Assembly: GCF_010015475.1 (NCBI RefSeq) | Contig: NZ_SSNI01000015.1 | Span: forward strand, 1-64,000 | Direction of reading: 5' to 3' | DNA: 64,000 nt | DNA from: Pontibacter pamirensis | Lineage (GTDB): Bacteria; Bacteroidota; Bacteroidia; Cytophagales; Hymenobacteraceae | In this document: piece by piece, positions 16,411 to 24,417 of the stretch | Numbering within the stretch: the stretch's first letter is position 1 | How the letters are laid out: the number at the start of each line of letters is the position of its first letter | Notes under the pieces: model-generated | Databases searched by the model: none | Seen by the model: only the letters and a program-made list of their open reading frames with translations | What the model was told of the DNA's origin: nothing | Made by a program: the position numbers and the translations under genes

Positions 16411-16620
16411 CCTGATGCAGGCTCTGAGCCTAATGAACTGTTCAAGGTAAAGAAGCCGGGTAAGGGGATTGTCATAAGGCGCGGGTTTAGCTAACCCTTG
16501 ATAAATAGGAATCTTATTCCTTACCCAGTTTTCTTGTCTACAGCTTAGGTACTTGTTTTATCTGTTTTAGATAATTTTTTCTCTGATTAACAAAAGGGAA
16601 AAAAGAGTAGCTAAAACATT
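16411..16620 (-). ncRNA. Candidate IS110 bridge RNA (seekRNA) region upstream of the transposase
   Basis: This noncoding stretch just upstream of the transposase has visible RNA structure. On the plus strand CCGGGTAAGG (16456-16465) pairs with CCTTACCCAG (16519-16528), eight perfect pairs plus wobble. They enclose a hairpin GGGTT-TAGCT-AACCC... (16483-16497). Nearer the gene, AGGCT-CAG-AGCCT makes a small hairpin on the minus strand. The nine bases ACAGTTCAT of the element's right end reappear here in the same orientation (minus strand 16441-16433), as a donor-recognition guide would. Bridge RNAs of IS110-group elements lie in this place. RNA limits are not defined by sequence alone. Confidence 0.5.
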
Positions 16621-16676
16621 GAGAACAAACATAGGATGATAAATAGGAGTAGCTAATTTAGGCTCATTAGGCTCAG
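16424..16676. repeat. 13-bp inverted repeat around the IS110 upstream noncoding region
   Basis: CTGAGCCTAATGA at 16424-16436 is the exact reverse complement of TCATTAGGCTCAG at 16664-16676. The right copy is part of a tandem 9-mer TAGGCTCAT/TAGGCTCAG. The copies may mark guide and donor end of the IS110 element, or an unrelated small repeat. Beyond 16676 the DNA to 16858 is AT-rich and shows no gene. Confidence 0.5.
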
Positions 16677-16858
16677 CTCGCAGCTAGAAGAAAATGATCA
16701 ACTGAGGAATAAAGAAACTAATATTATTTACTTTGATAGTTGCAACTTACATACCCATAGTTAAGTATAAGGATATTTATATATAACGTAATTTATTGAG
16801 ATATTAATTCTAGTTTCCTCTCATTCATACCTGATAGTAAAACCTAAGTAGATCATAT

Positions 16859-17320
16859 ATGAAAAAACTATTTCTGTTGCCTGTTCTATTAACTTTATTC
16901 CTCTTCGTTGGGTGCGATAAAGAAGAAGCGGAAGAACCCGACTCAATGGCTGAACTTGTGAAGGGGGAATGGGTAAGGAATTTAGTCACAAATGTGTATT
17001 ACAATTCATCGGGTGCTGTAGAATACAGCGATAAAGAGGTAGGGGTAATAAACTATACAATAACTGAAGGGAACATAACTACTTTATATAAAGCAGCTGC
17101 CAATCAGGTAGCAAATTATACCTATACAATAAGCAAAGAGGATGGCAAGAGGCTTATAAACCTTACTAATCAGAGTGGTAGAACTGAGACCTACGAACTT
17201 GTCTCCGTCACAGAACAAAAGATGGTTTGGCGGGTAGAGGAAACAGACCATACGTATACTAAAGCAGGCGGATGGAGGCAAGCAGCAAAGTATGTTAGAA
17301 CGATTGAATTTGAGAAATAA
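16859..17320 (+). CDS. Small lipoprotein, lipocalin-like fold possible
   Basis: 153 residues. The signal peptide ends with a lipobox (LFLFVGC, Cys18), followed by an acidic spacer DKEEAEEPDSM. The mature part has repeated beta-strands: LVKGEWVRNLV, VINYTITEGNITTLY, YTYTISKEDGKRLINL, ETYELVSVTEQKMVWRVEE. That layout, with W-V near the start of strand 1 and M-V-W near the end, resembles the small lipocalin-like lipoproteins of Bacteroidota. No ligand or partner can be inferred. The gene is lower in GC than its neighbours and follows the IS110 element, so it could be part of a recently altered segment. Confidence 0.75.
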   Translation: MKKLFLLPVLLTLFLFVGCDKEEAEEPDSMAELVKGEWVRNLVTNVYYNSSGAVEYSDKEVGVINYTITEGNITTLYKAAANQVANYTYTISKEDGKRLINLTNQSGRTETYELVSVTEQKMVWRVEETDHTYTKAGGWRQAAKYVRTIEFEK

Positions 17321-17388
17321 GCACATAAGCAAAAAATGAATTCTTTTAGAAGGGAGGAGTCTTTCCGAAAGAGCATTATAGCATGTTA

Positions 17389-17414
17389 GCCTCTCCAGAA
17401 ACGGAGGGGCTTTT
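17389..17414 (+). terminator. Terminator of the small lipoprotein gene
   Basis: GCCTCTCC - AGAAAC - GGAGGGGC (17389-17410) forms an 8-bp stem with one wobble, followed by TTTT. Confidence 0.7.
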
Positions 17415-17761
17415 AACTTTCTCTTCAAGCAAGGCTTTACCACAGTAGAACAGCAGCGAACACAAAAGAAAAAGTTATATCAGCTTATACCTGTTACACC
17501 CTTACGAGTCATTAAATCTTCTAAAAATATTAAGTTTTTTCAGAAGGTATTTTTCTGCACCCCGTGAAAGTACCAAAACCCCTACCCCCTCCAGGAGGCT
17601 CTTGAGCGTGTTTCTCTTATAACCAATGATATGTTAAATAGCAGCCATTTCTGGGAAGAGTTCAAATTGACTGCAATGAAATATGGCACAAACTTTCTTA
17701 GCCTTAAACTACAATTCTAAGCTAGTCACAATTGCTTATACCTTGCCCCAAAGAGTTACAA
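17415..17761. other. Intergenic stretch without a gene
   Basis: AT-rich DNA between two genes that converge. It contains a fragment of the ACCCCTACCCCCTCC repeat family (17576-17606), related to the inverted repeat at 4648-4856. I see no coding frame, tRNA or clear promoter. Confidence 0.5.
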
Positions 17762-18886
17762 TTAGTAATACCGCCCTACTTTCTCCACTATCGTTTTCTT
17801 CATCTCAGCAGGTACGATAGTGCCTTGCTTACGGTACAGCACCTTGCCACCCGGCTCAATTAAGAGCGTGTAAGGCAGCGCTCCCTGCCACTCTGGGTCA
17901 ATGGCCTCTATCAGTGCATACTTGTCTTCTGAGTTGAAGAGGTAGTTGGTGTTGGATGCTTCTAGCTTCTTCAGAACAGCCAGGGCTTTATCTTTTTTAT
18001 CCGGCTTATCAGCACTGATGGTGATGAACTCAAAATCGCGGTTGCGGTACATGCGGTTGATGTCCACAAAATCCGGCAGCTCCTGCACGCAGGGGCCGCA
18101 CCAGGTGGCCCACACATTTACCAGGCGCACTTTATCTGTGTCATTCTTCAGCAGGGCTCTCAGCGCCGGCTCGTCAATCAAACTCAGCGACACTTCTTCC
18201 TTTGCCCATTGCGCCCTTGCCCGCTCCGCCATTTCTTTCTTGTCGGCCCATTTAATAGAGCAGCCAAATGTTTTTGTTTTGGCAACAGGCACCGGTTTAC
18301 CTGCCAGCAAAGCGTCTATGGCATTCCGTGCGTCTTCCGCATTAGCAGATCCTGGTTTCTCAGAGGCATCGAGCCTACCGTTATATTGCAGTTTACGCTG
18401 CTTATCGAAGATGAAAACATGCGGCGTAGCGGCCGGCCCGTAAGCCATCGACATTTCCTGAGTATCGCCGTCGTAGAGGTAAGGGAAGTTATAGTTCTTC
18501 TCTTTCGCCCGAGTTTTCATTTCCTCAAATGTGTCCCCCATGTCGCTGTAACCCAGCTCGTCCAGGCTTACTGCCTCCGGATCGTTAGGGGAAACAACTA
18601 CCACCGCCACTCCTTTATTTTTGTAGTCTGCCGCTAGAGCCTTCATACGGTCTTCGTAAGCCTGCGCCGTTGGGCAATGGTTACAGGAGAAAATAATCGC
18701 CAGCACTTTGGCGTCCGCAAAGCTCTTCAGCGTATAGGTCTTGCCATCAGTACCCGGAAGGCTGAAATCAGGTGCCGGTGCTCCAATCTCCAAGGGCTTG
18801 GGATCGGCTGCAAAGCCTTGGGTAGCCAGCAAAAGGAGGAAGGACAGCAGGAGGCTTCTTTGTAAAATAGTTCGTATCATAATCAT
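17762..18886 (-). CDS. Two-domain thioredoxin-fold protein: peroxiredoxin-like plus TlpA-like
   Basis: 374 residues, exported (signal peptide to about residue 26, ...ATQGFA). Domain 1 (about 30-195) is a redoxin/AhpC-TSA-like fold: IGAPAPDFSLPGTDGKTYTLKSF, then IIFSCNHCPTAQ, with a CxxC at about 68-71. Domain 2 (about 215-374) is a TlpA/ResA-type thioredoxin with VNVWATWCGPCVQELPDF and the cis-Pro region ALPYTLLIEPGG. Domain 1 resembles the thioredoxin-like proteins found alone in many Bacteroidota and Planctomycetes. Here it is fused to a membrane-side reductase-like domain. It probably handles thiol-disulfide exchange in the periplasm; the substrate is unknown. The start could be the second ATG 6 bp later. 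Confidence 0.82.
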   Translation of the reverse strand: MIMIRTILQRSLLLSFLLLLATQGFAADPKPLEIGAPAPDFSLPGTDGKTYTLKSFADAKVLAIIFSCNHCPTAQAYEDRMKALAADYKNKGVAVVVVSPNDPEAVSLDELGYSDMGDTFEEMKTRAKEKNYNFPYLYDGDTQEMSMAYGPAATPHVFIFDKQRKLQYNGRLDASEKPGSANAEDARNAIDALLAGKPVPVAKTKTFGCSIKWADKKEMAERARAQWAKEEVSLSLIDEPALRALLKNDTDKVRLVNVWATWCGPCVQELPDFVDINRMYRNRDFEFITISADKPDKKDKALAVLKKLEASNTNYLFNSEDKYALIEAIDPEWQGALPYTLLIEPGGKVLYRKQGTIVPAEMKKTIVEKVGRYY

Positions 18887-19026
18887 TCTCGTTTAGGAGT
18901 CTTTAATTCAGGCAAATCTTTAATTTTCAAATGAATATATCAAAATTATACCCTGCCACCAAACTCCTGCAGGTTTAATATCTTCTGTTATGGTATGTAT
19001 CTGTGTAGAGAACTCCCCTTTTATAA

Positions 19027-19067
19027 ACAAAACGCCCGCGCCAAGTAGTATGGCGCGGGCGTTTTGT
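19027..19067 (-). terminator. GC-rich hairpin terminator of the following lipoprotein gene
   Basis: Perfect 17-bp arms 19027-19043 and 19051-19067 (ACGCCCGCGCCA core) with a 7-nt loop and T-rich exit on the minus strand, 17 bp past the stop of the gene at 19085. Confidence 0.88.
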
Positions 19068-19084
19068 TGTTGATTAGCGAACAG

Positions 19085-19927
19085 CTATGCTGCCGGCTTG
19101 AGTGTAAATGTACGGGTTACGGTGTTAAAAGGACCCGGAATGACGTTCCCGTTGTTGTCTATCAGTTCCAACTGAATGGTATTCTCTCCCATAGGAAGCC
19201 CTTCCATTATATACGGCAGCCATCTGTTCAGCACAAACTCAGTACCGTTGATGGTAGCGCGGACCTTGTTGCCATTGGCAGAAAGGTCAGTATTCACCAG
19301 GTAGAAGTCCAGCATCACCTGCTCTGTATCTGCTCCTGTATACTCCCCTTTCGGACGGCTGTAGAACATGTGTGGAGCGTTGGTATCAAAATCCATTCGC
19401 TCTGCAGGTTTGCCTGCTGTCACAACACGCAAATCATAGGCACCTTTGTGCTTTAAGCTCTCATGGTAAGAGCGCGACAGGAATGACAGGATAACATGGT
19501 CGCCTTCCTCCAAATCCTTCATAAACTCCGTTTCATAGTGCGCCGTGTACGGTTCGTTGTCCACGATGTTATGGATGTGCTGCCCCTGCCCGGAATTTGC
19601 CAAATGCTCCGAATTGGAGTGCGGCGTCATGCGAGTCAGCTGATAATTCGAAAGGTCATAGTCAAACTGCACCGGACCTGGCTCTACCACTCCTCCTGCA
19701 GGCGGCACATTCAGGCGCAGCATCGACTCCGGGTAATTCTGAGAGTTGTCGAAAGCAAACACGCGCAAGCCGCCTTTGCTCATTACAGGCCCTGCAGGCA
19801 CTGGTCCTGCTCCTCTGATCGGTGTTGTAGTTGCTTGTGTATCGGTGTCTTGTGTCTGGCGGGCAGTATCACAGGCTGTAAAGCCTATCATAAGGGCTGA
19901 TGCCAGCAGTAAGTACGTTTTTTTCAT
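19085..19927 (-). CDS. Lipoprotein of unknown function
   Basis: 280 residues, not assigned to a family with certainty. The signal peptide ends in IGFTAC, followed by a Thr/Gln-rich spacer (TARQTQDTDTQATTTPIRG). The mature part contains GLRVFAFDNSQNYPESMLRLNVPP, NSGQGQHIHNIVDNEPYTAHYETEF, HVILSFLSRSYHESLK and a closing Ig-like strand pattern LPMGENTIQLELIDNNGNVIPGPFNTVTRTFTLK. The histidine-containing middle (GQHIHNIVDN ... SFLSRSYHESLK) recalls small DUF4399-like periplasmic proteins in which His residues may bind a metal. That is a guess. It appears to be a single-gene unit, divergent from the 2OG oxygenase. Confidence 0.7.
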   Translation of the reverse strand: MKKTYLLLASALMIGFTACDTARQTQDTDTQATTTPIRGAGPVPAGPVMSKGGLRVFAFDNSQNYPESMLRLNVPPAGGVVEPGPVQFDYDLSNYQLTRMTPHSNSEHLANSGQGQHIHNIVDNEPYTAHYETEFMKDLEEGDHVILSFLSRSYHESLKHKGAYDLRVVTAGKPAERMDFDTNAPHMFYSRPKGEYTGADTEQVMLDFYLVNTDLSANGNKVRATINGTEFVLNRWLPYIMEGLPMGENTIQLELIDNNGNVIPGPFNTVTRTFTLKPAA

Positions 19928-20030
19928 CTAATTGTAGTTTGGTTTAGCAATTGAGCTAATTTAGCGATTTTATTTTTTCGTATATTGCGAACTACGTAAA
20001 TATCACTAAAAAGTATACAGTTATTACTAT

Positions 20031-21005
20031 ATGAGCGAAATTTTGTTTGATGAGGTTCCCTCACTGGATTTGGCGGATTTTACATCAGGTGATGCTGAAA
20101 GAAGGGCGCGGTTTGTTAACCAACTGAGCGATGCCTACCAGAATATTGGCTTTATCGCGCTGCGCAACCATGGTTTGAGCGATAAACTGACCCAAAGGCT
20201 GTATGCTGCCACTAAGGCCTTTTTTGCGCTGCCTGACGAGGTAAAGCAACAGTATGAAGTACCTGAACTGGCAGGCCAGCGCGGCTATGTGGGTAAGGGA
20301 AAAGAGCACGCAAAAGGCCGCAACACCGGCGACCTGAAAGAGTTCTACCATGTAGGCCAGGAAGTAACGGACAACGACCCAATCAAAGAAGAATACCCGG
20401 ACAATATTTTCCCGAAGGAGATAGCAGAGTTCAGAGAAGTAACACTGGAGGCATATCAAAAGCTGGAAGCAGCCGGCAAGCAGGTGCTGAAGGCCATCGC
20501 CATCAACCTTGGCCTCGACGAAAATTACTTTGACGATAAGGTGCACAACGGCAACAGCATTCTGCGCCCTATCCACTATTTCCCTATCGAAAACCCGGAC
20601 AGCGTACCGGCTGATGCCGTTCGCGCTGCCGAGCACGGTGACATAAACCTGATTACGCTCCTGATGGGTGCCAGTGCCGATGGCCTGCAGGTGCTGCGCC
20701 GCGATGGCAAGTGGATTCCGATAACAGCGCTGCCGGAGCAGGTGGTGGTAAACGTAGGCGACATGCTGGCCCGCCTGACCAACAACAAGCTGAAGTCTAC
20801 TATCCACCGTGTGGTGAACCCGCCGCGCGAGCTGATGAACACTTCCCGCTACTCTATTCCGTTCTTTATGCACCCGCGCTCCGAAATGGACCTGACCTGC
20901 CTGGAGAGCTGCATTGATGCGCAAAACCCGAAAGCATACCCTGATGCCACTGCAGGAGAGTACCTGAACGAGCGCCTGATTGAACTCGGCCTGAAGAAAG
21001 CATAA
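20031..21005 (+). CDS. 2-oxoglutarate/Fe(II)-dependent oxygenase, isopenicillin-N-synthase-like
   Basis: 324-residue cytoplasmic non-haem iron oxygenase. The N-terminal DIOX_N part (about 8-120) includes GFIALRNHGLS and YVGKGKEHAKG. The C-terminal double-stranded beta-helix carries the iron triad His202/Asp204 (AEHGDINLITLL) and His259 (KSTIHRVVNP). The 2-oxoglutarate-binding RxS motif is Arg273-Ser275 (SRYSIPFF). The family ranges from plant hormone enzymes to bacterial ethylene-forming and antibiotic enzymes, so the substrate is not predictable here. It is followed by a terminator and stands alone. Confidence 0.9.
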   Translation: MSEILFDEVPSLDLADFTSGDAERRARFVNQLSDAYQNIGFIALRNHGLSDKLTQRLYAATKAFFALPDEVKQQYEVPELAGQRGYVGKGKEHAKGRNTGDLKEFYHVGQEVTDNDPIKEEYPDNIFPKEIAEFREVTLEAYQKLEAAGKQVLKAIAINLGLDENYFDDKVHNGNSILRPIHYFPIENPDSVPADAVRAAEHGDINLITLLMGASADGLQVLRRDGKWIPITALPEQVVVNVGDMLARLTNNKLKSTIHRVVNPPRELMNTSRYSIPFFMHPRSEMDLTCLESCIDAQNPKAYPDATAGEYLNERLIELGLKKA

Positions 21006-21090
21006 GCGGTTGTAACATTTTGTTTTGAAAGCGCGCTTTTGCAGCTCAAAAACAAAGTTCAGACAAGCTTTAAAAGTAAAAAGCAATATT

Positions 21091-21128
21091 AAAAAAGAGA
21101 GATAGTTAAAACCTGTCTCTCTTTTTTT
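21091..21128 (+). terminator. Terminator of the 2OG oxygenase gene
   Basis: AAAAAAGAGAGA (21091-21102) pairs with TCTCTCTTTTTT (21116-21127), loop of 13 nt, ending in seven T. Confidence 0.75.
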
Positions 21129-21142
21129 ACTTTTATGCCCAC

Positions 21143-22315
21143 ATGAGTTTGCGCTACTACATCTTTCTCAGAGACGTTCTGACGCTGGCCCTCACTGCTT
21201 TCGGGGGGCCGCAGGCGCATATTGCACTTATGTTTAAGCTGCTGGTGGACAAACGCCGTTATTTAACAGAGAAGGAGCTAATAGAGCTTAATGCGCTTTG
21301 CTCCATTCTGCCAGGCCCCACCTCTACCCAAACCATCACCGCCATTGGGTTTAGAATTGGCGGCCCTAACCTGGCATACCTCACCCTAATTGTCTGGGTA
21401 GCACCTGCCGCCACTATCATGGCGCTGGCTGCCTTGGGCATATCATACCTGCAGGAGCAGGGCATATCGCTGGACTTCCTGCGGATTATCTTACCCATGG
21501 CCGTAGGCTTTGTGGCTTATGCCGCCTATGTCATCAGCATAAAGGTGGTGCACACGAAAACAGCTATTGTGCTGCTGGTCATCTCTTCAATACTTGTTTA
21601 TTTTTTCTCCTCTCCCTGGGTGTTTCCCGCTTTGCTGCTTGCTGGAGGCGCTGTTACAGCGCTACGTTTTAAACAGCAACCCATGGAGGAAAACAAGCAT
21701 TTGCATATACAGTGGGCTAACTTTATACTTTTTGTGGGAGTGCTCATAACGGCGGCAGTGTTAGGCGCTACCACTTCTTCACTGCCTGTCAGGCTCTTTG
21801 AGAACTTTTACCGGAACGGCACCCTAGTATTCGGCGGCGGTCAGGTGCTCATCCCCCTGCTCTACACGGAGTTCGTTGATTTTAAAGGCTACCTTACCGG
21901 CGAAGAGTTCTTATCTGGCTACGCGATTGCGCAGGCACTGCCAGGGCCGACTTTTTCTTTCTGCTCCTTTGTTGGTAGCCTCGCAATGCGGCAGTTTGGC
22001 TTGCCTGGGCAGTTGTTAGGTTCTTTTGTAGCCACGGCAGGTATCTTTCTGCCTGGCACCTTTCTCATTTTCTTTGTTATCCGGTTTTGGGACGAGCTGA
22101 AGAAGTACAGAGTAGTTCGGGCCTCATTGGAAGGCATCAGCGCCGTAAGCTCAGGCATGGTAGTGGCCGCAGCCATACAGCTGTATCACCCCATCGAGAA
22201 TACTCCCCTGAACTTCGGCATTGTGGTAGCAACTTTCTGCCTGCTCCTCTTCACAAAGATACCGGCCCCTGTGCTTATCTTTACGGGGCTGGTGCTGGGA
22301 CTTATTATTTACTAA
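21143..22315 (+). CDS. chrA: Chromate transporter family protein ChrA (CHR, two-domain)
   Basis: 390-residue inner-membrane protein made of two homologous halves, as in long-chain CHR transporters. The first half carries LTLALTAFGGPQAHIALMFKLLVDKRRYL and LNALCSILPGPTSTQ; the second carries LVFGGGQVLIPLLYTEFVDFKGYLTGEEFLSGYAIAQALPGPTFSFC. About ten hydrophobic segments are visible. CHR proteins export chromate, but many have only been named by homology and may carry other anions. It starts 15 bp past the preceding terminator and has its own. Confidence 0.88.
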   Translation: MSLRYYIFLRDVLTLALTAFGGPQAHIALMFKLLVDKRRYLTEKELIELNALCSILPGPTSTQTITAIGFRIGGPNLAYLTLIVWVAPAATIMALAALGISYLQEQGISLDFLRIILPMAVGFVAYAAYVISIKVVHTKTAIVLLVISSILVYFFSSPWVFPALLLAGGAVTALRFKQQPMEENKHLHIQWANFILFVGVLITAAVLGATTSSLPVRLFENFYRNGTLVFGGGQVLIPLLYTEFVDFKGYLTGEEFLSGYAIAQALPGPTFSFCSFVGSLAMRQFGLPGQLLGSFVATAGIFLPGTFLIFFVIRFWDELKKYRVVRASLEGISAVSSGMVVAAAIQLYHPIENTPLNFGIVVATFCLLLFTKIPAPVLIFTGLVLGLIIY

Positions 22316-22316
22316 A

Positions 22317-22356
22317 CAGAAACGTCCGGCCAGGTTTCCTCAGCCAGACGTTTCTG
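22317..22356 (+). terminator. Terminator between convergent chrA and rfbA
   Basis: CAGAAACGTC (22317-22326) and GACGTTTCTG (22347-22356) are perfect arms with partial inner pairing (CGGCC/GGTTTCC/TCAGCCAG region). No strong T-tract, so it may act from either side. Confidence 0.6.
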
Positions 22357-22376
22357 CTAAAGTATGCTGTTGCTAT

Positions 22377-23237
22377 CTACTTTATGAGTCGCAGCAGGTA
22401 TTCGCCATAGCCACTCTTAACAAGCGGCTCCGCTACGCGCTGCAACTGCTCTGCATTGATGAAGCCCATACGGTAAGCCACCTCTTCTATACTACCGATC
22501 TTCAGGCCCTGCCGCTCCTCTATTACCTGAACAAAGGTAGCAGCCTGCATCAACGACACAATGGTACCTGTATCGAGCCAGGCAGTTCCCCTATCTAGGA
22601 TACCAACCTTCAGCTTACCTTGCCGCAGGTACTCTCTGTTCACATCCGTTATTTCGTATTCGCCGCGGGCGCTTGGTTTTAGGCTCTTGGCTATCTCTAC
22701 TACATCATTGTCATAGAAATACAGGCCCGGCACCGCAAAGCTAGACTTTGGCTGCTTCGGCTTTTCTTCTATAGAGATAGCCTTGTTATTCTCGTCAAAC
22801 TCTATCACGCCGTAACGCTCCGGGTCGTGCACGTGATAGGCGTATACCACACCGCCATCCGGATTGTTGTTGGCCTGCAGCAACTTGCTCATGCCCGAAC
22901 CATAGAAAATATTGTCGCCTAATATCAGCGCTGCTTTGTCACCACCAATAAACTCCTCCCCAATTACGAAGGCCTGCGCCAGTCCGTTTGGCTCTTCCTG
23001 CACGGCATAGCTGAAGTTACAGCCAATCTGGCTGCCGTCGCCTAGCAGGCGCTCAAACAACGGCAGGTCATGCGGTGTGGAGATAATCAGGATATCCCGG
23101 ATGCCGGACAGCATGAGCGTAGACAGCGGATAATAAACCATCGGCTTATCGTACACTGGCATCAGCTGCTTGCTCACGGCAATGGTTAAAGGGTGTAAAC
23201 GGGTGCCGGAGCCTCCGGCAAGTATGATTCCTTTCAT
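22377..23237 (-). CDS. rfbA: Glucose-1-phosphate thymidylyltransferase
   Basis: 286 residues. It makes dTDP-glucose from dTTP and glucose-1-phosphate, the first step to dTDP-rhamnose and other deoxysugars. Visible motifs are the nucleotide-binding [11 protein letters not shown] at residues 8-18, [16 protein letters not shown] (24-39), [41 protein letters not shown] and [10 protein letters not shown]. Length and order are those of RmlA/RfbA. It is the last gene of the minus-strand set galE-rfbB-rfbA; a 128-bp repeat-containing gap separates it from rfbB. rmlC and rmlD are not in the window. Confidence 0.96.
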   Translation of the reverse strand: MKGIILAGGSGTRLHPLTIAVSKQLMPVYDKPMVYYPLSTLMLSGIRDILIISTPHDLPLFERLLGDGSQIGCNFSYAVQEEPNGLAQAFVIGEEFIGGDKAALILGDNIFYGSGMSKLLQANNNPDGGVVYAYHVHDPERYGVIEFDENNKAISIEEKPKQPKSSFAVPGLYFYDNDVVEIAKSLKPSARGEYEITDVNREYLRQGKLKVGILDRGTAWLDTGTIVSLMQAATFVQVIEERQGLKIGSIEEVAYRMGFINAEQLQRVAEPLVKSGYGEYLLRLIK

Positions 23238-23255
23238 GCTTTTATTGTTGGTTGC

Positions 23256-23346
23256 TGATAGTTGATTGTTTTAAAGCCATCAACTATCAACATTTGTATA
23301 CTTATATATTCTGCTAATTGCTTTTCGAACAATCAACAATATAACA
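23256..23346. repeat. CAATCAAC-type inverted repeats between rfbB and rfbA
   Basis: TGATAGTTGAT (23256-23266) and ATCAACTATCA (23279-23289) are perfect arms, and further CAATCAACAAT-type sequence follows to 23346. Similar sequence recurs at 56894-56955. It may attenuate transcription between the two sugar genes. Confidence 0.5.
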
Positions 23347-23365
23347 ATCCCGCTCTTATGCGGCT

Positions 23366-24415
23366 TTAGCGGCTGGTATACTGCTCTTCGTAATAGCTTT
23401 GGTAATTACCCGACGTTACGTTCTCAAGCCATTCCGGGTGCTGCAGGTACCAGTCCACCGTTTTGCTTAAGCCTTCCTCGAAAGTTACAGACGGTTTCCA
23501 GCCTAGTTCATTCATCAGTTTAGAAGAGTCGATGGCATAGCGCAGATCGTGGCCGGCACGGTCTTTTACAAAGGTGATGAGCTTACGGGAGTGCCCCTGC
23601 TCACGGTTCAGTTTTTCATCCATCTGGTCACATAGCAGCTCGATCAGGTCGAGGTTCTTCCATTCGTTTACGCCACCGATGTTATAAGTCTCCCCAACCC
23701 TTCCTTCATGGAAAATTACGTCAATGGCGCGTGCGTGGTCAATAACGTACAGCCAGTCGCGCACATTCTCGCCTTTGCCATACACCGGCACAGGTTTCTC
23801 GTTGCGGATGTTGTTTATGGCCAACGGAATCAGTTTTTCAGGAAAGTGATTCGGGCCGTAGTTGTTGGAGCAGTTTGATATTTTTACCGGCAGGCCATAG
23901 GTATGGTAATAGGCACGCACAAAATGATCAGAACTTGCCTTGGAAGCCGAGTAAGGCGAGCGCGGATCGTAGGTTGTCTCTTCTGTAAAGAGGCCTTCTT
24001 TGCCTAACGAACCATACACTTCATCTGTGGAGATGTGGTAGAATACGTGATCCTGCAGGTTATCTGCCCACTGCTTACGGGCCGTGTTCAGCAGGTTTAC
24101 CGTTCCAATCACATTGGTGTACACAAACGCCAGGGGATCGGTAATAGAGCGGTCCACATGCGACTCCGCCGCCAGGTGAACCACGGCATCAAACTGATGT
24201 TCGTTAAAGATGCCATCCACGTATGCTGCATCCACTATATCTCCTTTCAGGAAAGTATAGTTCTCCTTGTCCTCAATATCGGCCAGGTTTTCCAGGTTAC
24301 CGGCGTAGGTCAGCTTATCGAGGTTAAAAATCTGGTAATTCGGGTACTTGTTTACAAATAGGCGTACCACATGCGAGCCGATAAAGCCGGCGGCGCCTGT
24401 AATCAATATTTTCAT
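23366..24415 (-). CDS. rfbB: dTDP-glucose 4,6-dehydratase
   Basis: 349 residues from ATG 24415; a longer frame reaches 24454 but runs back into galE and adds a non-homologous leader. An NAD-binding extended SDR: GAAGFIGSHVVR near the N-terminus, HLAAESHVDRSI, STDEVYGSLG (catalytic Thr-Asp-Glu), YSASKASSDHFVRAYYHTYGLP with the YxxxK-type Tyr and Lys, and NCSNNYGPNHFPEKLIPL. It converts dTDP-glucose to dTDP-4-keto-6-deoxyglucose. Its start is 2 bp past the galE stop, so the two genes are almost certainly co-transcribed. Confidence 0.96.
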   Translation of the reverse strand: MKILITGAAGFIGSHVVRLFVNKYPNYQIFNLDKLTYAGNLENLADIEDKENYTFLKGDIVDAAYVDGIFNEHQFDAVVHLAAESHVDRSITDPLAFVYTNVIGTVNLLNTARKQWADNLQDHVFYHISTDEVYGSLGKEGLFTEETTYDPRSPYSASKASSDHFVRAYYHTYGLPVKISNCSNNYGPNHFPEKLIPLAINNIRNEKPVPVYGKGENVRDWLYVIDHARAIDVIFHEGRVGETYNIGGVNEWKNLDLIELLCDQMDEKLNREQGHSRKLITFVKDRAGHDLRYAIDSSKLMNELGWKPSVTFEEGLSKTVDWYLQHPEWLENVTSGNYQSYYEEQYTSR

Positions 24416-24417
24416 GC

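Larger units (their letters stand above)
15348..16700 (-). mobile_element. IS110-family insertion sequence (right boundary uncertain)
   Basis: A complete IS110-type transposase on the minus strand lies between floA and a small lipoprotein gene. The end downstream of the transposase is set at about 15348 because ACACAGTTCAT there is shared with the copy at the window start and the flanks then diverge. The other end must lie in the noncoding stretch 16411-16858. I cannot place it to the base; 16700 is a rough limit. IS110 elements make no regular target-site duplication, so boundaries need an empty-site comparison. The short downstream end and long upstream noncoding part fit the IS110 group rather than the IS1111 group. 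Confidence 0.65.

Noticed and set aside
20085-21086. 333-codon minus-strand frame opposite the 2OG oxygenase
   Set aside because: Antisense shadow of a gene with a full set of family motifs; no recognisable protein features.
21143-22315. Metal-resistance island around chrA
   Set aside because: No regulator or other resistance genes adjoin chrA; the ArsR gene is 18 kb away and next to unrelated genes.
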